DNA of 64,000 nt from Plasmopara viticola (GCA_001695595.3 MBPM02000006.1:1488001-1552000), one strand, 5' to 3'; positions 22,166 through 35,859 are shown, counted from the stretch's first letter. The notes: a model not told the origin generated them from the sequence alone. Numbers and translations are program-made.

Positions 22166-24630
22166 GGTAGGCAGAATTAATGATTATTTTGTATTATTTG
22201 TGGTATGCTCCATTAGCAAGCACCTCAGCGATACTTGCCATGATGCGGCGAAATCACTTTCAAAAACCTCAAGGTAAAGTCTGACATCAATAAGAAAGGT
22301 GGAGCACGGATTCTGACATTCTCTTATACTACGACGATCACGGTTTTTGTCGCTTTCTGTATGCACGAATGTACATGTAAAAAACAACCCATTAGTCGTG
22401 GTACCATCTGTTTTCTTCTCATTTAAAAATATGGGTAAAATTGCAATTTGTATTGTACTAGCACTGTATGTTTGGTCAGAGGAAACTTTTTTTGCATCCT
22501 TTGCGACAAGTGGACCTATAGTACAAGGCCAGGTCGCGCCACGAACCTTCACTTTTTTGGCAGCTGGAGAGAACAAGCTGCTTGCGCAATAGATACTCAG
22601 TGATCTGAGTACTGAGGCAGTACTCTATCATTAACACCGCGCTTTGATTGGACAGAAGGTGTTCCTGTGTTGAAAGAGCAACAATCTACGAGACGGCAAC
22701 AAGGACCGTCACAAACACACAAGGTGCACTCGAAGAGGGATGGGCTCCCGGTATACATGTTGAGCGCGCAGCTGCACCACGTGGCGACACACTCCCCGAT
22801 TGATGCGTGTTATAGTACATTCGACGAGCAAGTTGTAGCGCCGCTGGCGTGGCAACGTGGGCAACTCTCTAGGGCACTGTATGTGGCTAGGTGCACGGAG
22901 TGCTGATAGAATGCCATCGCTCAGTGAGTCATGAGTGGCAACTTCAACTCGCAACTTGCTGCCGCAACTAGGAGGATAGTCACATTTATTAGGTGATAGC
23001 ACGCTTTACATTTGTTTAAAACAACCGAGATGTTGAAGCCTTCGTACACGTGGCAAGCGTTGATTTGCAAATAAAGGACTGCCTATAGCTTACAAAAACG
23101 CTCTGTCGAACTTGAACTTGCTCCAAAAGTCCAATTTTTGTACCCCGCTAAGAGCTCCATACCCTTTATTGAAGATAGACAAAGCTCTTACGAGAATGTT
23201 GGTCATTGACATTTTGCCACTTCTCGATAACGAGACGAGCAAAGCACGCCAACGACTTTCGAGTTATCGAATAGGAGCCGTCGAAATTCATGAGCGAATT
23301 ATCGAGTATATAATTCTTCACATTGTTTAAATTTGGTATGGTGGAAAGATCCAAAATTTGCAGAGCTCGCCTCAGACGTACGCAACTCTACAGCTTGTTC
23401 AATTAGTAATGACTTTACTTTTGATTCTTGATTGCTTGCAATGGAAATAGCAGAGAGTATCATCGTCACAAATGTAATTGTGACTATAATACTATCTGCT
23501 ATTTTATGCATCGACAAAATATAGAGCGCCGGTCTCGTCCTTGACATTACCTAACAAATTGAAATAGGAAAGCTAGCTGCAGGTCAGCCGTCGTTTTTGA
23601 CATTTAGAAAAGCTCTCTGACAACCACGACGTCGGTCTTTAGCAGACAGTGATTGGATACAAGGAGCAGGCGATTGCGCTAGGGTTCAGTAAAGGAATAC
23701 TGTAAGTCGGGATATTCTTAAGATGATTTTCAAGTCGAAACGGATTTTGTTAGAGATAAGCCGCCTCATACAAACCGTTTCATGTAATAAGACTTTAATA
23801 ATCGAGCTTAAATCACTTTTATAAATGTCAAGTAAAGATTAGCAAAGGGTCATTTCGAAGATGGTGATGCTAATGCAAATCAATACAGTTCTTCGCTATC
23901 GAATTAAGATCATACGGCTTTTATCTGACTAGCGTCCTCCTGTGGCTGGTAGTGTGTACAATCACGAGCTATAGATCGCACTTAATTAACGGCAATGGTT
24001 GTATAAAGTGATGACCCACCCGCGTTTAAGTGGCCATACCGACTGGAATCACAGCTTGCAGCATTCAGTGATAAAGAGTATCAGCACTTTGGTCACGATT
24101 CAAATTCCCTTCGATGAGTGATCTCCCGCATTCCATGATTTCGCCTTTTCCGATTACCACTTCCGTCACTCAACAATTCGTACGTCGATTAGCATTTTTA
24201 ACTCTATCGCCATCTGCGCTCCAAGACGAATCTTTCGAGAGACATAAAGTCGTTGGTGTCGGCTTCTTCTCACCTACTCTTTCGGCTAAGCTTATAAGCT
24301 TTCCGATATATTTATTTAATTTTTGTGTTTTGGATTCTTCAAGGTAATAAGTTTAGGTGTATAAAGATGACCGCGTGTGTATAATGTTTGCTTACTTCTT
24401 GTTGTGTCTAGAAGCCTTCGCCCTTGGGCGATAAAAAATTAAAGGAGCACCACATGAGCGCTTGACTGTATATTCACCCGCTTATACTGCAGGGAGGCCT
24501 TGTATTGTCGATAGAGTTTTTCAATAGGCTTCTGTTTCAATTTTATGGCATGAATGTCCTGATATTGTCATTTGACTCACCGTCCATCTGCTTGTTGAGG
24601 GAAAGAAGTCAATCATGATTTGAATGGACA
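22166..24630. other. Intergenic, nothing firmly recognised
   Basis: Several frames of 60-130 codons occur on both strands without family motifs or stop-free conserved blocks. I call no gene here. Confidence 0.4.
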
Positions 24631-24633
24631 GCA

Positions 24634-24945
24634 GAAGCAAATAGTATTTCTATACGATTTGTCCGAAGGATTATCATTGGTGGCCCCAATACATCCCTAC
24701 AGCAAACTCCGTCATGAACAATACCAGCCCAGCTAGCGGTAAGCTTAGTGACTACCGCAATGTACCTACGCAAGTCCTCGTTTCGTTAGAAACGCACTCA
24801 CTGTAGGAATCGCGGGTCCGTCGATAATAGTACTCTCCAAAGCATTTTGCTAAGCCGATGCAGGCCATGTCAAGCGATATGCACCTTTGATTTGAGCAGT
24901 ACAAGAACTACGCGCAGGCAATGATCTGGAGAGATAAAATGTCGA
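24634..24945 (+). repeat. Diverged direct repeat, copy 1
   Basis: Matches the stretch at 25014-25270 in order and orientation. Shared blocks are 'atagtatttctata', 'aaactccgtca.gaa.aat.ccagc', 'gctagcg.taagctt', 'gtcctcgtttc.ttagaaacgcac' and 'ttgctaag.cgat.cagg'. The period is about 370-380 bp. Content unknown; neither copy codes convincingly. Confidence 0.75.
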
Positions 24946-25013
24946 CCTTAGGTGCCCTCGGCGATAACAGAGGGACCAAGAGAAAATTAAAGCTAGAAGA
25001 AAAGTTGAAACAT

Positions 25014-25270
25014 ATAGTATTTCTATATGATTAATTCGAAAAATTATAATAGCCGGCTCCGATATATCCTTGGAGAAAACTCCGTCACGAAGAATTCCAG
25101 CCTAGCTAGCGATAAGCTTTTCGAGGTCCTCGTTTCATTAGAAACGCACTGACTGTATGAGTAGTACATCCGACGATAAGAAGTCTCCGAGAGCAGTTTG
25201 CTAAGTCGATACAGGTCTTGTCATGCGGTATGCACCTCTGCTTCGAGCGATACAAGAAGTACGCGGAGTT
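25014..25270 (+). repeat. Diverged direct repeat, copy 2
   Basis: Second copy of the 24634 repeat, with an internal deletion of roughly 25 bp after 'taagctt'. Divergence is high, so the duplication is old. The frame that follows (25223-25441) is not recognised. Confidence 0.75.
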
Positions 25271-26955
25271 CCTTCTTTGCGTGGCATCTATGGAAAAAAA
25301 TGGCTCATATGCGCGTGCTTTGTCACCTTAACAAACTCGCTTGAAGATTATAATCGGTATCTTAAAAAGCCTGAAGACAAAGGTGGATCAAAAAGTGTTC
25401 GGCTACCAAAATTTTGCTTCTCAGAACTCCAGCACGCTTGATGCGGAAAATTCACCGACCGCTTCTGAAGATTATCAATGGAAATACAACATTAACAGAG
25501 GCCCATATGCTGGTCCGCTCTTCGCCTTCTTATCAGCATAGCTGAGATGTCTTGGAATAGTAAGGCCTTTAAAGTCCCGGCTTTACGATCCTCCCATCTA
25601 CCTGGAAGATTATCTAGTAATGTCATTCTCGCGCCCCATCGATAGAGGTCCGGTTAACACTAAATATCTTTGCACAGTCCGTGTCCGTGTACAGACTGTC
25701 CATATAGACGGTGACTGCACTCGTCTCTAGATTAGGTAATTCCAGTCAGCATAGTCTGTGTTTCCTGATCAGATTCTGTCATTCTCTTTTTTCCTTGTTT
25801 GGTGCAAGAAAGCTTGTCTTTTTAAAGTAATCGGCAAAAAATTGCGTAAGGTGGCACTTTAGTCAGGAATGCCGCTTTGACCGAACTATTGCACGTGGTT
25901 GCTCACTTACGTGCTACCCCTGATCACCGGGGCTACATTCCACTAATTCATCCGCCACAATGCACTAACCGTAAGTAGCTTTATTTCGGGCGGGTATCCG
26001 CCTTGTGCTTTGTCGCCACCGACCCAGACAACTCCCTCATCGTCACTTATTCCAACAAAGCATTTTTATAAGTCGAAAACGTCTCTACTTGCGCATTTAT
26101 CACGTTGAGTCCCTGTTCAACCAGGTGTTGCGCCAAACAAGAGTGTCGGCTGTCCCGCATACGCTACTTACCGAGAATCACTTACAAATATACAAACTTT
26201 AATTGACCACGAGCGCTACCAGGTGCAGCGGATCTGCAGTAGCTTGTTGCTCGAAAGACGCAGCAGAGGTCGACTGTACTTTTTTCTACTCTGTCACTTT
26301 CAGTACAAAGACTTAATGTAAATCTTACACTCTCAAACGTAAATATCTATCAATCAGAAAGGTAATTCGCTAGACTTCCGTTCGATCACTGTTCTCTCAA
26401 GTCACGTGCTTACCGACAAAAGTCATAATTTTGTAAAATATTTTCAGGGCATACAAAAATAGCAGCTAATGCGGTGCACTAGGTACAAGGAAAGAAAGAC
26501 TTGCATCAAATGACGGAGTTGTGACGAAGGAATGCGTCGTGCTTTTTCCGACGTCTGCACGAGTATTCAGACCATGTGTGTCGCACGTATCATCGTCATC
26601 TCGTTCAACCTACGCTCACCAAGCGACGAAGCACGTATTAAAAAGCACTACAATAAGCACGGAATGATGACTCTAGAGTGAATCAAGTTACTTTACTTTG
26701 ACTACTACTTGATTTATAACAGCATCTCCAACGTACAACCGAGTTGTCGGTTGGTCACTTATACCTGCTATCAGTATAGAAAGAAAAAGAGAGTTTTACC
26801 TTGCGGTAAGACGATACTCGTAGCCCCGACTATTCAAGCAGTTGCGATGTCGTCACTGCCTCCTTCCACGCAGGACCACTGGAGAGTTTCTAACGTCGAG
26901 CCTATTGAGACATTGTTGATCTATTCGGCAATGCCAACACTTGCAACGATAATGC
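25271..26955. other. Intergenic, nothing recognised
   Basis: Short frames only. I found no transposon signature or RNA gene. Confidence 0.4.
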
Positions 26956-28165
26956 CTACGGACTTGCTCGGGTGGGAGAAGTCGCATACCGGTCATTGCA
27001 GCAGCTCTTACAAATGGTTCGAATCTTGAGCTTCTTTTGCTGCTTTCGACTGATGCTGATGTGACGCTGACCAATCGCTCGGCTATCCCTGCTGCCGTTT
27101 GCAGTCCTTTGCACGCCGGAGTGGGCATTGGCAAAACTGTCGACGGAAGCTTGAAAGCCACACTTTCGACACAGCGACACGGAGTGGCAAATATCGCACA
27201 GATGATGCTTTCGAAATAGGCCAAAGCGCTTGCCACAGTGTTGACATGCAGTGACTTTGGCTTTCATCGCACGAGTCGCGCAAGGAACGGCTCGGAACGC
27301 GCTTGAGGCTGGAGCGCGTCGACTTGGCTCTGCACTACCATGACTCTCCGCACGAGGTGTTCCTTCAGCTCTAGCCATTGTCGCTGAGGCATTAGTATCG
27401 AAAATGCTGTCACGTTGACTGAACGTGCCGTCAATGGATCTTGATGAGGTCGAGGTGAGGATGGACGACCTTCGTTGCAGCATCGAGACGGCTGGTCCTG
27501 TCGACAGCCGGCCGGTCAAAGCCTCTTTCTCTGACGCACAATCTTGTATTCGTTTCAAGCGACAGGTACGAGATTGAGTGCCTTGGACGCCCATGACGTT
27601 GGCGCGCACGAGGCTGTAGACTGTCAGGAAGCATGCAAACAAGAGGCCAAGCGAGTGCAATCCCTCGACATTCAAGCCTCCAACAGCTCCCACCACAGTC
27701 GCAGACGAGTGACACAGATGCAAGGTGCGTCTATGCGCGTCAGGAGCTTGGACCCATTGATAATCGTAGGCACTCGACACGTTCCCTCTGCTAATGGCTC
27801 GGATCCGGTAGGTATACTTTCGACCAGGGCGAACCTCCATGTCGACCACTTCCGACAGGTTTCCAACCACCAGTGTGGACCACCGTGACTGGTCGTCTCG
27901 ATCAGGGTACCGCTCGAGTACAAATCGCTCGACCGGCCACAGAAGCGTCTCGAACCCTCGCCATCGCAGCACAATGGCGTCACATGAGTCGACTGCAACG
28001 AGAAGCGGTGAGTGTGGATATGCAGGGTCTGGCAAGGCAGAACGACGCGTGACGATTCCATGGTACACAGTTGCAGCAAAGGATCAAGCGACACGTACAT
28101 TTGCGATCGATCTTTTCATCACGCAACTCGAGCGGCGCCTCCATGTCGCTGATTTTGCTGGTCAT
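26956..28165 (-). CDS. FN3-transmembrane-FYVE finger protein, two exons
   Basis: I read two exons, 28165-28099 and 28028-26956, joined over a 70-bp GT-AG intron (gtacgt...ttgccag) that keeps the frame and gives 379 residues. Without the intron the frame has no ATG in place. The first part resembles a fibronectin type III domain (about 30-115; SPLLVAVDSCDAIVLRW, RPGRKYTYRIRAISRGNVSSAY). A single hydrophobic segment follows (about 145-166; LGLLFACFLTVYSLV), then a Ser-rich low-complexity linker. The C-terminus has a FYVE-type zinc finger (about 284-365): CQHC, the RKHHLCDIC core, CRKC and ICKSC, giving eight Cys in four pairs. FYVE fingers bind phosphatidylinositol 3-phosphate on endosomes. The combination suggests an endosomal membrane protein, by inference. 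The spacing before the last CxxC is unusually long. Confidence 0.8.
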
Positions 28166-28776
28166 TTGAGCCGAAAATTCAAGTGACTAAAGAACTTTAT
28201 GTGGGTGGGTGGGTACCTTCCTGGTCGGCGCAAAAAGGGACGGTTACTTACACTTTATACCCGCCATTTGTATGCATTACCTACATGTCGCGAATATCAC
28301 GGCGATGGTACATTTTTAATGTTGTTAGTTCAGTGATGATTATTTACGCCATTGGGATCCCCTTATGTTTTGCAAGCAACTTGGATGTTCCATCCAAGTG
28401 TGCTCTAATACCACGGTCGCTTTCATTTATGTGTATACAATGCAATCTGTCAACATAGTAAAAGTATTAATTTAGCATATTCATCAGTGAAACCTATCTG
28501 TGAAACCTATCTGCTATACTCTTGAGATGTAGAAGCCACATTCTACGGAGTTTAGCAGATATACTACGATTCACTTATGGCTTTATGTATACAGAATCCG
28601 GTGGTGCTAGCATATGGATGCGTGATATTAATGTTTAGATTATTGTGTTAAGTAGTATTTGATTGGCAATTTTAGGTTTCTGATGTGACCTTGCAAATCG
28701 GTCTCAAGATTGAATCATGCTCTTTTTTATTTTTTGATATCGCGCGCTCGATCAATGACGTTCAACATGTGACTCC

Positions 28777-28945
28777 ATGCATTTCTTCGCCACTATCACT
28801 GCTGCCATTGCCGTATGTGCCGTCGGTGTTTTATTTAGAGCCGTATAAGGGCTTAGGTTCACCTAAATTATGCTTGTATGGTACACGACTTCAGGTGAGC
28901 CGACAAATGGAATTTAAACAAGTTTTCGACGGTCGCCAATTAACA
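28777..28945 (+). pseudogene. Carbonic anhydrase exon 1 relic
   Basis: The plus strand begins MHFFATITAAIAVCAV, a match to the CA signal peptide (MNLFVTVNAAIAACAL). Further on, 'gccgacaaatggaatttaaacaag...cgacggtcgccaattaacatt' aligns with the ADEYESCGGTRQSPIDI block of the intact gene at 2877. Stops interrupt it. It also shares 'atgcttgtatggta' with the N-terminal CA relics in arms L, M and C. Exons 2 and 3 are absent. Confidence 0.65.
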
Positions 28946-28949
28946 TTGC

Positions 28950-31546
28950 CCAGCCGATTTAATTTCCTTGAGCACCACGTGCCACTTCTACTTCATCTGA
29001 TCACGGTTTGTCAGTTGCCATTACACCAAATAATTACATAATCCCCAAGATACATACATATGCAATGGTACTATCAATGAGAACCGACACAAAATTGCAG
29101 TACAAACGCTCCCGTAGTACTGATTTATCTGTTACGATACGGTATTTCTTTTGTAGGTATCGGTTCATCTTACGCCAACATAATAGCATATGGTGAGTAC
29201 GCGTGAACGTACTTCAACTGTCTTGGCACTTCTGCACTGATTCAACTGCCGTATGCAAAATAGAAACCGTCACTTGCACACGAATGGACTCGAAATGTAC
29301 GTGCTCAAAGTATTCGAGTGGTTCATGATCACTGTTTCAGCTGATTGTCTCTTTCTCTTGGTGAGAAAGAGACAATCGCTTGTTTGCTTGATGCAAGGGA
29401 CATCAATTCAGTGTTTTTGCCTACTTGTAGAATCGGTGCAGTCGCAATCACTCAACTAACGAATCTTACTTTGCGGAACCGGTGAAGCATATCGAACTTT
29501 GAGCCGAGTTGTGCCTGCCGCGTTTTTTTTACATTTGCGCCAGTAATAGGCTTGACAATTAAGCCCCCAAAACGATGACGCCTCAAAAGTTTCCATATTC
29601 ATTCGCAAGGATGATAATAGAAAGATATGGATTCGACGAAAGTTTCACTGCAAGCGAGGTGCATGCAGCCATTTGTCGTACTCTAGTCTTTCGAACATCG
29701 TTGCTTCTTTAAATCAACGTCTTCGCTTATATAGCAGGTACCCATCGGCGGCACTTAAGTGATGTCCACCAAAGTTATAGGTACCCATTTGAGCATTTAC
29801 CAGCCTTGCGGCATCGCAACGACCATAAATCACTCACGCAATGACCAATTTTTAAAGGTCAAGGCTGATCAGCGTCGGGCATCTCAGCTGACTCTATCTT
29901 GTCGATCATTTTCTGCCCGTGCGGCTTGTCGTTTACGGACAGAAAATTCATTAGAAGGACATGAGAGAGTTCACACTCTTGAAAATCCACCAAGCAGATC
30001 CACGACCGAACACCCATTTCAAGTTTTTTAGGAAAGCTGCAGATTATATACTGCCATATGCAAGTCACGACGTTGAAAGAGGCTTTAACGCTTCCAATCT
30101 CTTGTCGGTAATTTTAACCTGTGTATCTTACGGCTGCCTATTTAGTACAAAAGTGTTGATGTATGCAATAGCTTTCTAGTACCCGGCTGTTGACGAAAAC
30201 CAATGTCTCGACTTTCTTTTACTATTGGCATCTTAAAAATCCGCTGTACGGATAAACTGGAATCTCGTCTTGTTGAGCGTACTTGATCCGCAAAGTACTG
30301 CTATTAATAAGCGATCGCTATAAAAAAAAAATTTTTTTCGTGTTCTCATTCTCCAGCCCTCCATAAAGTAGGATAAACGAACATTATAGCGAGTCATACG
30401 GACCATTTGTCGCAAAAGACGCAGTAGAAGACAAACCTTCGTGTGCAGTGCTAGAGTTCGACGTAGGTTGAGGTTGCCGTCCTCAACCATTGTCACTCCT
30501 ACCTCCAAGACAGTAAAAATAATTGTATGTTGTCAGAGGGATCTACAGGAGCTTTACCACCTAGTGATGATCTTGTCTGTACTGCAACCTTGTATCGCTG
30601 ACCGAAATTAAGAACGTGATAAGCAGTTCTTTGATGCGCCAACACCACAGTTAAGTGTATAAAAAGACAACACGAGCAAGGCGTCATTTTATCGCTCGAC
30701 TTAGCAGCGCTGCATGTCTACATCTTCAGCATTAGTCTACGCAGACTTGAAATTAGCTTATTCCTCGGTATTACGCTCTCATTCCGACTAAAGCTTCGAA
30801 TCCGACGCGATTCCAACAGATAGCTGGTTTTGGTGCATAATGGAACCGGACTGTATCTCGTGCTTTTGATATTATTTGTATCGAAAGACGTGAAGTAATA
30901 CATTAGCCACCCAATTTTCAATTTATTTGGCCATTTCAAAGCTTAACTACACGATGGAAGGCAGCTTGTAACCTCTATTCTAAGTATGGGAATCACGCAC
31001 CTTGTTGACACTAAGTACCTCATCATTGACTAGACCCGCTTGTTTGCGACGACAATTTCTCCTAGCTCAAATTTTTTCCCTTCTCTTCGTGATTTTTTAT
31101 CGTCTTAACTGTCCGATATTAAACATGTTGCTTTGAATCAGGAGCCTGGGTGACTGCACGGTCTTCATGACACGTCAATCGAACTGTATATTGCATTTTA
31201 CAGAACGCACATCATTAGCGTGATATTCTGTTGGCTGCAATCGACGATAATATGCTGCGCCAAACTTTTTCACTGCTCGATTAGACGATCTCGGCTGGTT
31301 AGGCGCACTGTATGGCGTTCTCTATGACCCATTAGCTCTAACCTCGGTATGTTGTTCAAAGCACTACGCTTTAAGTGTTTTGTTTCGATTAGTATTGTGT
31401 TGCTTGGCTTGATAGCTTATAAAAGATGCCAAATTTTGCCGTCTCGCCTAAATTTTCTTCGGATATTGGGAACGTGGAGCCCCAGGAGTGCTAAGAAATG
31501 TATTCAGACTGATTTAAACGATAATAGGTATACATTAACGGCTGTC
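28950..31546. other. Intergenic, nothing recognised
   Basis: AT-rich, with short frames without motifs. The last part (up to 31546) is expected to be the continuation of inverted arm L interrupted by copia-2. Confidence 0.4.
29343..29377. repeat. Perfect 15-bp inverted repeat (hairpin)
   Basis: The arms gattgtctctttctc (29343-29357) and its exact reverse complement (29363-29377) flank a 5-nt loop (ttggt). No gene or T-run is adjacent. Role unknown. Confidence 0.65.
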
Positions 31547-31692
31547 TGTTAACATTACACCGCTGAATGCATGTTGAACAGGTGGATGGCTTTACAGTAA
31601 TTACAAGTACGTCACAATTAGTAATTACATATGGTAGCCATTCATTGGTCAGGATAAATATATTCACTTCGGTTTTTACTTTCTTCTTAACA
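31547..31692 (+). repeat. 5' LTR of copia-2
   Basis: Starts tgttaacattacaccgctga and ends ttcttcttaaca. The likely primer-binding site ggttaacagccgcaa starts at 31693. Confidence 0.95.
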
Positions 31693-31740
31693 GGTTAACA
31701 GCCGCAAACAACAGCCTCGAATCACCACACCGTCACCGCC

Positions 31741-34700
31741 ATGACTACCAAGCGCACCGAAGTCCTCCTAGGAGATGGTAACTACTACCATTGGGAGTTC
31801 AACATGAGAATGGCCCTCGCAAGAAAAGGGCTGCTGGGACACATTTTGGGCGCGAAGGGCGAGAGCGAAATAACGGAGACGTGGCTCGTGAATGACGCCA
31901 AGGCATTGGGTATAATTGCCCAGGGCGTCGAGATACAACACCAGACCAAGATACGGTCTGTTACTCGTGCCTTGGAGGCATGGGGAACGCTTCGCGATTT
32001 CTACCATCGTTCCGCTTTACACAACCGTGTCACGATGACACGGCGCCTTCATGAGTTTAAGATGGAGAGTGGCACTCGCATGGTGGAACATCTGGACGCG
32101 TTCGATGAGCTGGTCGTGGGACTCCAGATGACGGGAGAGCCGGTGGATGAATCAAGACAGCTAGTGGTGCTTCTGAGCAGCTTGCCGGCGGAATATGAAA
32201 TAATATCTTCTATCGTGGAGAACGCCAAGGACATCACTCTGATCGAAGTCAAGGAGAAGCTGTTGAAGGAGTCAGACAAACTACAGAAGAAGGAAGCAAG
32301 TGAGAAAGCGTTTCGAGCCACAGACAATGATGGACGGATCAAGGGCAGACGAGGAAGTGGCCGCAAGATTTACGCGCCACGCAAGGGCGGCGGTTTTCGG
32401 GGGAAATGCTTCAATTGTGACCAGACTGGTCATATGAAGCGGGACTGCCCAGCTGCTGAGATCCGTTCCAGAAACCGTTATAGCGGTAATGATGCAGTGT
32501 TTGCTGTGGGGGATGAGAAATCAGTAAGCTGGCTGATCGACAGTGGTGCGACGTCACACATGACCCCTCACCGAAGTGACTTGATCGACTTCAAGCAACT
32601 TAAAGACGACATCAAGGTAACAATTGCAGATGGCAGAAAGTTACGCGTCGAAGGAGCTGGAACAGTGAAGCTTATCGGCTTAGATGGAAGACGCATATCG
32701 ATGATGGAAGTGCTGCTTATCCCTGGACTTGACAGACGTCTACTGTCGGTGGGAAAGCTTGCCGAACGTGGACTAAGTGTGGAGTTTCAGCGTGCTTCGT
32801 GCATCATTTGGGACAAGAACGAAGCTTTGGCAACTGGGACAAGAAATGGGAAAGCTTACACACTGGATTGTCAGCAAGAGGAGGCACGATTGGTGCAATA
32901 CTCGGGAGTTGATAGTCAGTGGGAGTTATGGCACGCTCGCATGGGACATCCAAGTGAGGACGTTTTAGTGAAAACTATGCGATCCACAGAAGGTATTCCT
33001 GCGCTAAAACAAGGTATCAAGACCCTGTGTGGTGGATGCATGAAGGGCAAGCAGACGATCGAAGCCTTTCCAGGACGCTCCATGACAAAGACATCGCGTG
33101 TATTGGAGTTAGTTCACACAGACGTGATGGGACCCATGAAGACACTTTCAAAAGGAGGTGCTAAATACATTTTGACGTTTGTGGATGATTATTCACGATA
33201 TGTGGTGGCTTACTTTCTGGCAAAGAAGAGTGAAGTTGCCGACAAGATCACGATGTTTAAAGCACTGCATGAGAATCAGTGGGGAACCCGTATCAAGTGC
33301 CTGCGTTCGGACAACGGAACGGAGTTTGTCAACAAGACAGTTACGAATTTATGTCAGCGGAACGGTATCATACATCAGCGTACAGTACCATACAGTCCCC
33401 AACAAAATGGTATTGCAGAACGAATGAACCGTACGATAATGGAAAAGGCACGGAGCATGCTACACTACAAGTGTGTTCCGACATGTTGGTGGGCAGAGGC
33501 AGTAAGCACTGCGGTGTACCTGATCAACCGCTCTCCTAATACAATGCACCCAAATAACACCCCATATGAACTGGGATTTAAGATGAAGCCACGGATGGAT
33601 CATCTTAGGGTGTTTGGGTCTCATGGATATGCTCACGTTGATCAAGTGAAGAGGACGAAGCTCGAAGCCAAAAGCTTCAAGTGCATGTTCCTTGGTTATG
33701 CCGAAGACACCAAGGGATACCGAGTTTACGATTTGGAGAAAGACAAGATATCAGTATCACGGTCGATGAAGCTGGACGAGCGTGAAGTGGGCGGCATTTA
33801 TGAGACACACCCGCCCAAACAAATAAAAGTGATACACGTTACCAAAGACAACGATGAAAGTGCTGTGTCCGGGCCGACGAAACACCAACAAGATCAAGAT
33901 GAACTTATGGAGGGTGAAGGAGAAGATGAAATTCCAGATGCTCCAATGAATGAAGAGGAGTCCGACACAAATGAGTCAAGGATCGAGATGCTTCGATTAC
34001 CGACCTCAGTACACTCTGAGCTGACAGAGTACAGACCTCCTACACTGGATGCACAGGAAGATCGATTGGTATTTCGACCGCAAGTGGAACGTTCAAGGCG
34101 TACAAATGAACCAATGTTATTGCTGGAAAACGGATCAGATGCCGATGAAAGTCTGGGAGGAAGCGAAGGACCACCATCTTCAAAGCGTGCAAGGATTGAT
34201 GAAGACGGCCTGATAGCTGAAGCTATTCTCGCTTACGCTGTGAGTGTTGGTGAAGAATCAGACTTGCCTACCACGTATGCGCAGGCAATGTCTAGTGATG
34301 AGGCAGAACAGTGGCGACAAGCGATGGACGCCGAATTGCAGTCGCATCACAAAAACAAAACATGGACACTCGTTCCACGAGATATATTGGACGTACGATT
34401 GGATGCCGCTGGGTCTTTGCTAAGAAGCGTGACCAGAATGGATGTGTTGTGCGCTACAAAGCACGATTGGTGGCTAAAGGTTTCAAGCAGAAATACGGCG
34501 TGGATTTCTTCGAGACTTACTCTCCAGTGGCCAACATGAACTCAATTCGAGTTGTACTCGCAGTGTGTGCGGTATTAGGCTACGAAATGGAACAGCTGGA
34601 CGTCGACACCGCCTTTCTCAACAGTGTACTGTCGGATCGTGTTCACATGGAAGTTCCAATTGGTGTTAAGGGAGCTCAAGGATTTGCGTGTCAGCTGAAC

Positions 34701-35846
34701 AAAGCTATATATGGTCTCAAGCAAGCTGCAAGCGCTTGGAACAAGACAATCGACCACGTCTTCAAGAAGAACGATTTTAAAAGTTGTGGAGCGGATCAAT
34801 GCGTCTACGTGAAGAAAGTGGAAGAAGATTTTGTGTACGTATGTCTTTATGTCGATGATATGATCATTGCAGCCAAGACGAGCGACGAGATTCTAGAGGT
34901 CAAGGGGATGCTTAAAAGTGTTTTCAAGATGAAGGATCTCGGTATGGCGAAGTTCATCTTGGGCATGGAGATCGACCACGACATGACAGCTTCCACACTA
35001 ATGATCAAGCAAACACGCTACATTAGCGACGTGGCTGAGCGATTTGGGCAGAAAAACGCCAAGAACGTCGACAATCCGTGTACGTCCGGTCTCAAGCTGT
35101 CAACATCACAGTCACCAAGTACAGAAGCTGAGCGTTCAGAGATGCGGTCAAGACCATACCGCTCACTAATTGGATGTCTGCTATATGTTACAACTTGCAC
35201 TCGGCCGGACGTCGCATACATCGTGACACAACTGTCTCGATTTCTCGAAAAACCGGGGTTACCACATTGGAACGCCGCAATTCGTGTATTGCGCTACTTA
35301 AATTCGACACGTCATCATGGGATCGTTTATCAAAGAGGAACGGGAAAGGTGATTGTTGAAGCTTTTTCGGATGCTGACTGGGGTAGCAACACCGATGACA
35401 GACGGTCTGTCTCAGGTGTGTTGATCAACATTGGTAAAGCTCCGGTTGTATTCAAGTCCAAGTATCAGAGAACAGTTGCACTAAGTTCCGCAGAAGCAGA
35501 GTATATGGCGCTCAGCTTGTGCACACAAGAAGTACTTTGGGCGCGCGCAATGCTCAAGGACATGGGTCAAGAACAAGTGGGAGGCACGCAAATATGGGAA
35601 GACAATCAAGGTGCGATAGCTTTGGCAAACAACGCGGGCTACCACGCACGTACAAAGCACGTGGACATCAGACATCACTTTATTCGGGAGAACGTTCAGC
35701 ATGGATTACTCAAGATTGGCTACATTGATACGAAGAGTCAGCTTGCAGATATGCTAACCAAGGCGCTTGGAACCAAGATGCTGAAGTATCTGCGCGAAGC
35801 CTCCGGAATCAAGACCAAGTCAGCAACAAAGGACACACAGCATTAG
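31741..35846 (+). pseudogene. gag-pol polyprotein of copia-2, one frameshift
   Basis: One long frame from the ATG at 31741 carries gag with a zinc knuckle (CFNCDQTGHMKRDC at 32407), aspartic protease (WLIDSGATSHM near 32530), GAG-pre-integrase (ELWHARMGHPS near 32926) and the integrase core (HTDVMGP, LRSDNGTEF, NGIAERMNRTI). The frame runs on to 34539, but homology leaves it near 34380-34386, where one base is missing compared with copia-1. It continues in the next frame with reverse transcriptase (LDVDTAFLNS; YVDD at 34848-34859) and RNase H (EAFSDADWGS, SSAEAEYMALS, EDNQGAIAL, KHVDIRHHF), ending at the TAG at 35844-35846. Copia elements normally make one polyprotein, so the shift is more likely damage than programmed frameshifting. 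Confidence 0.93.
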
Positions 35847-35859
35847 CGGTGAGTGGGAG

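Noticed and set aside
22667..22906. Possible helicase-like (Helitron) ending QLSRALYVA
   Set aside because: Only a few residues resemble the motif, no other helicase motifs nearby, and no Helitron ends.
34311..34540. Programmed frameshift in copia-2
   Set aside because: The shift is inside the start of reverse transcriptase, copia-1 is in frame there, and one base is simply missing; damage is the simpler reading.
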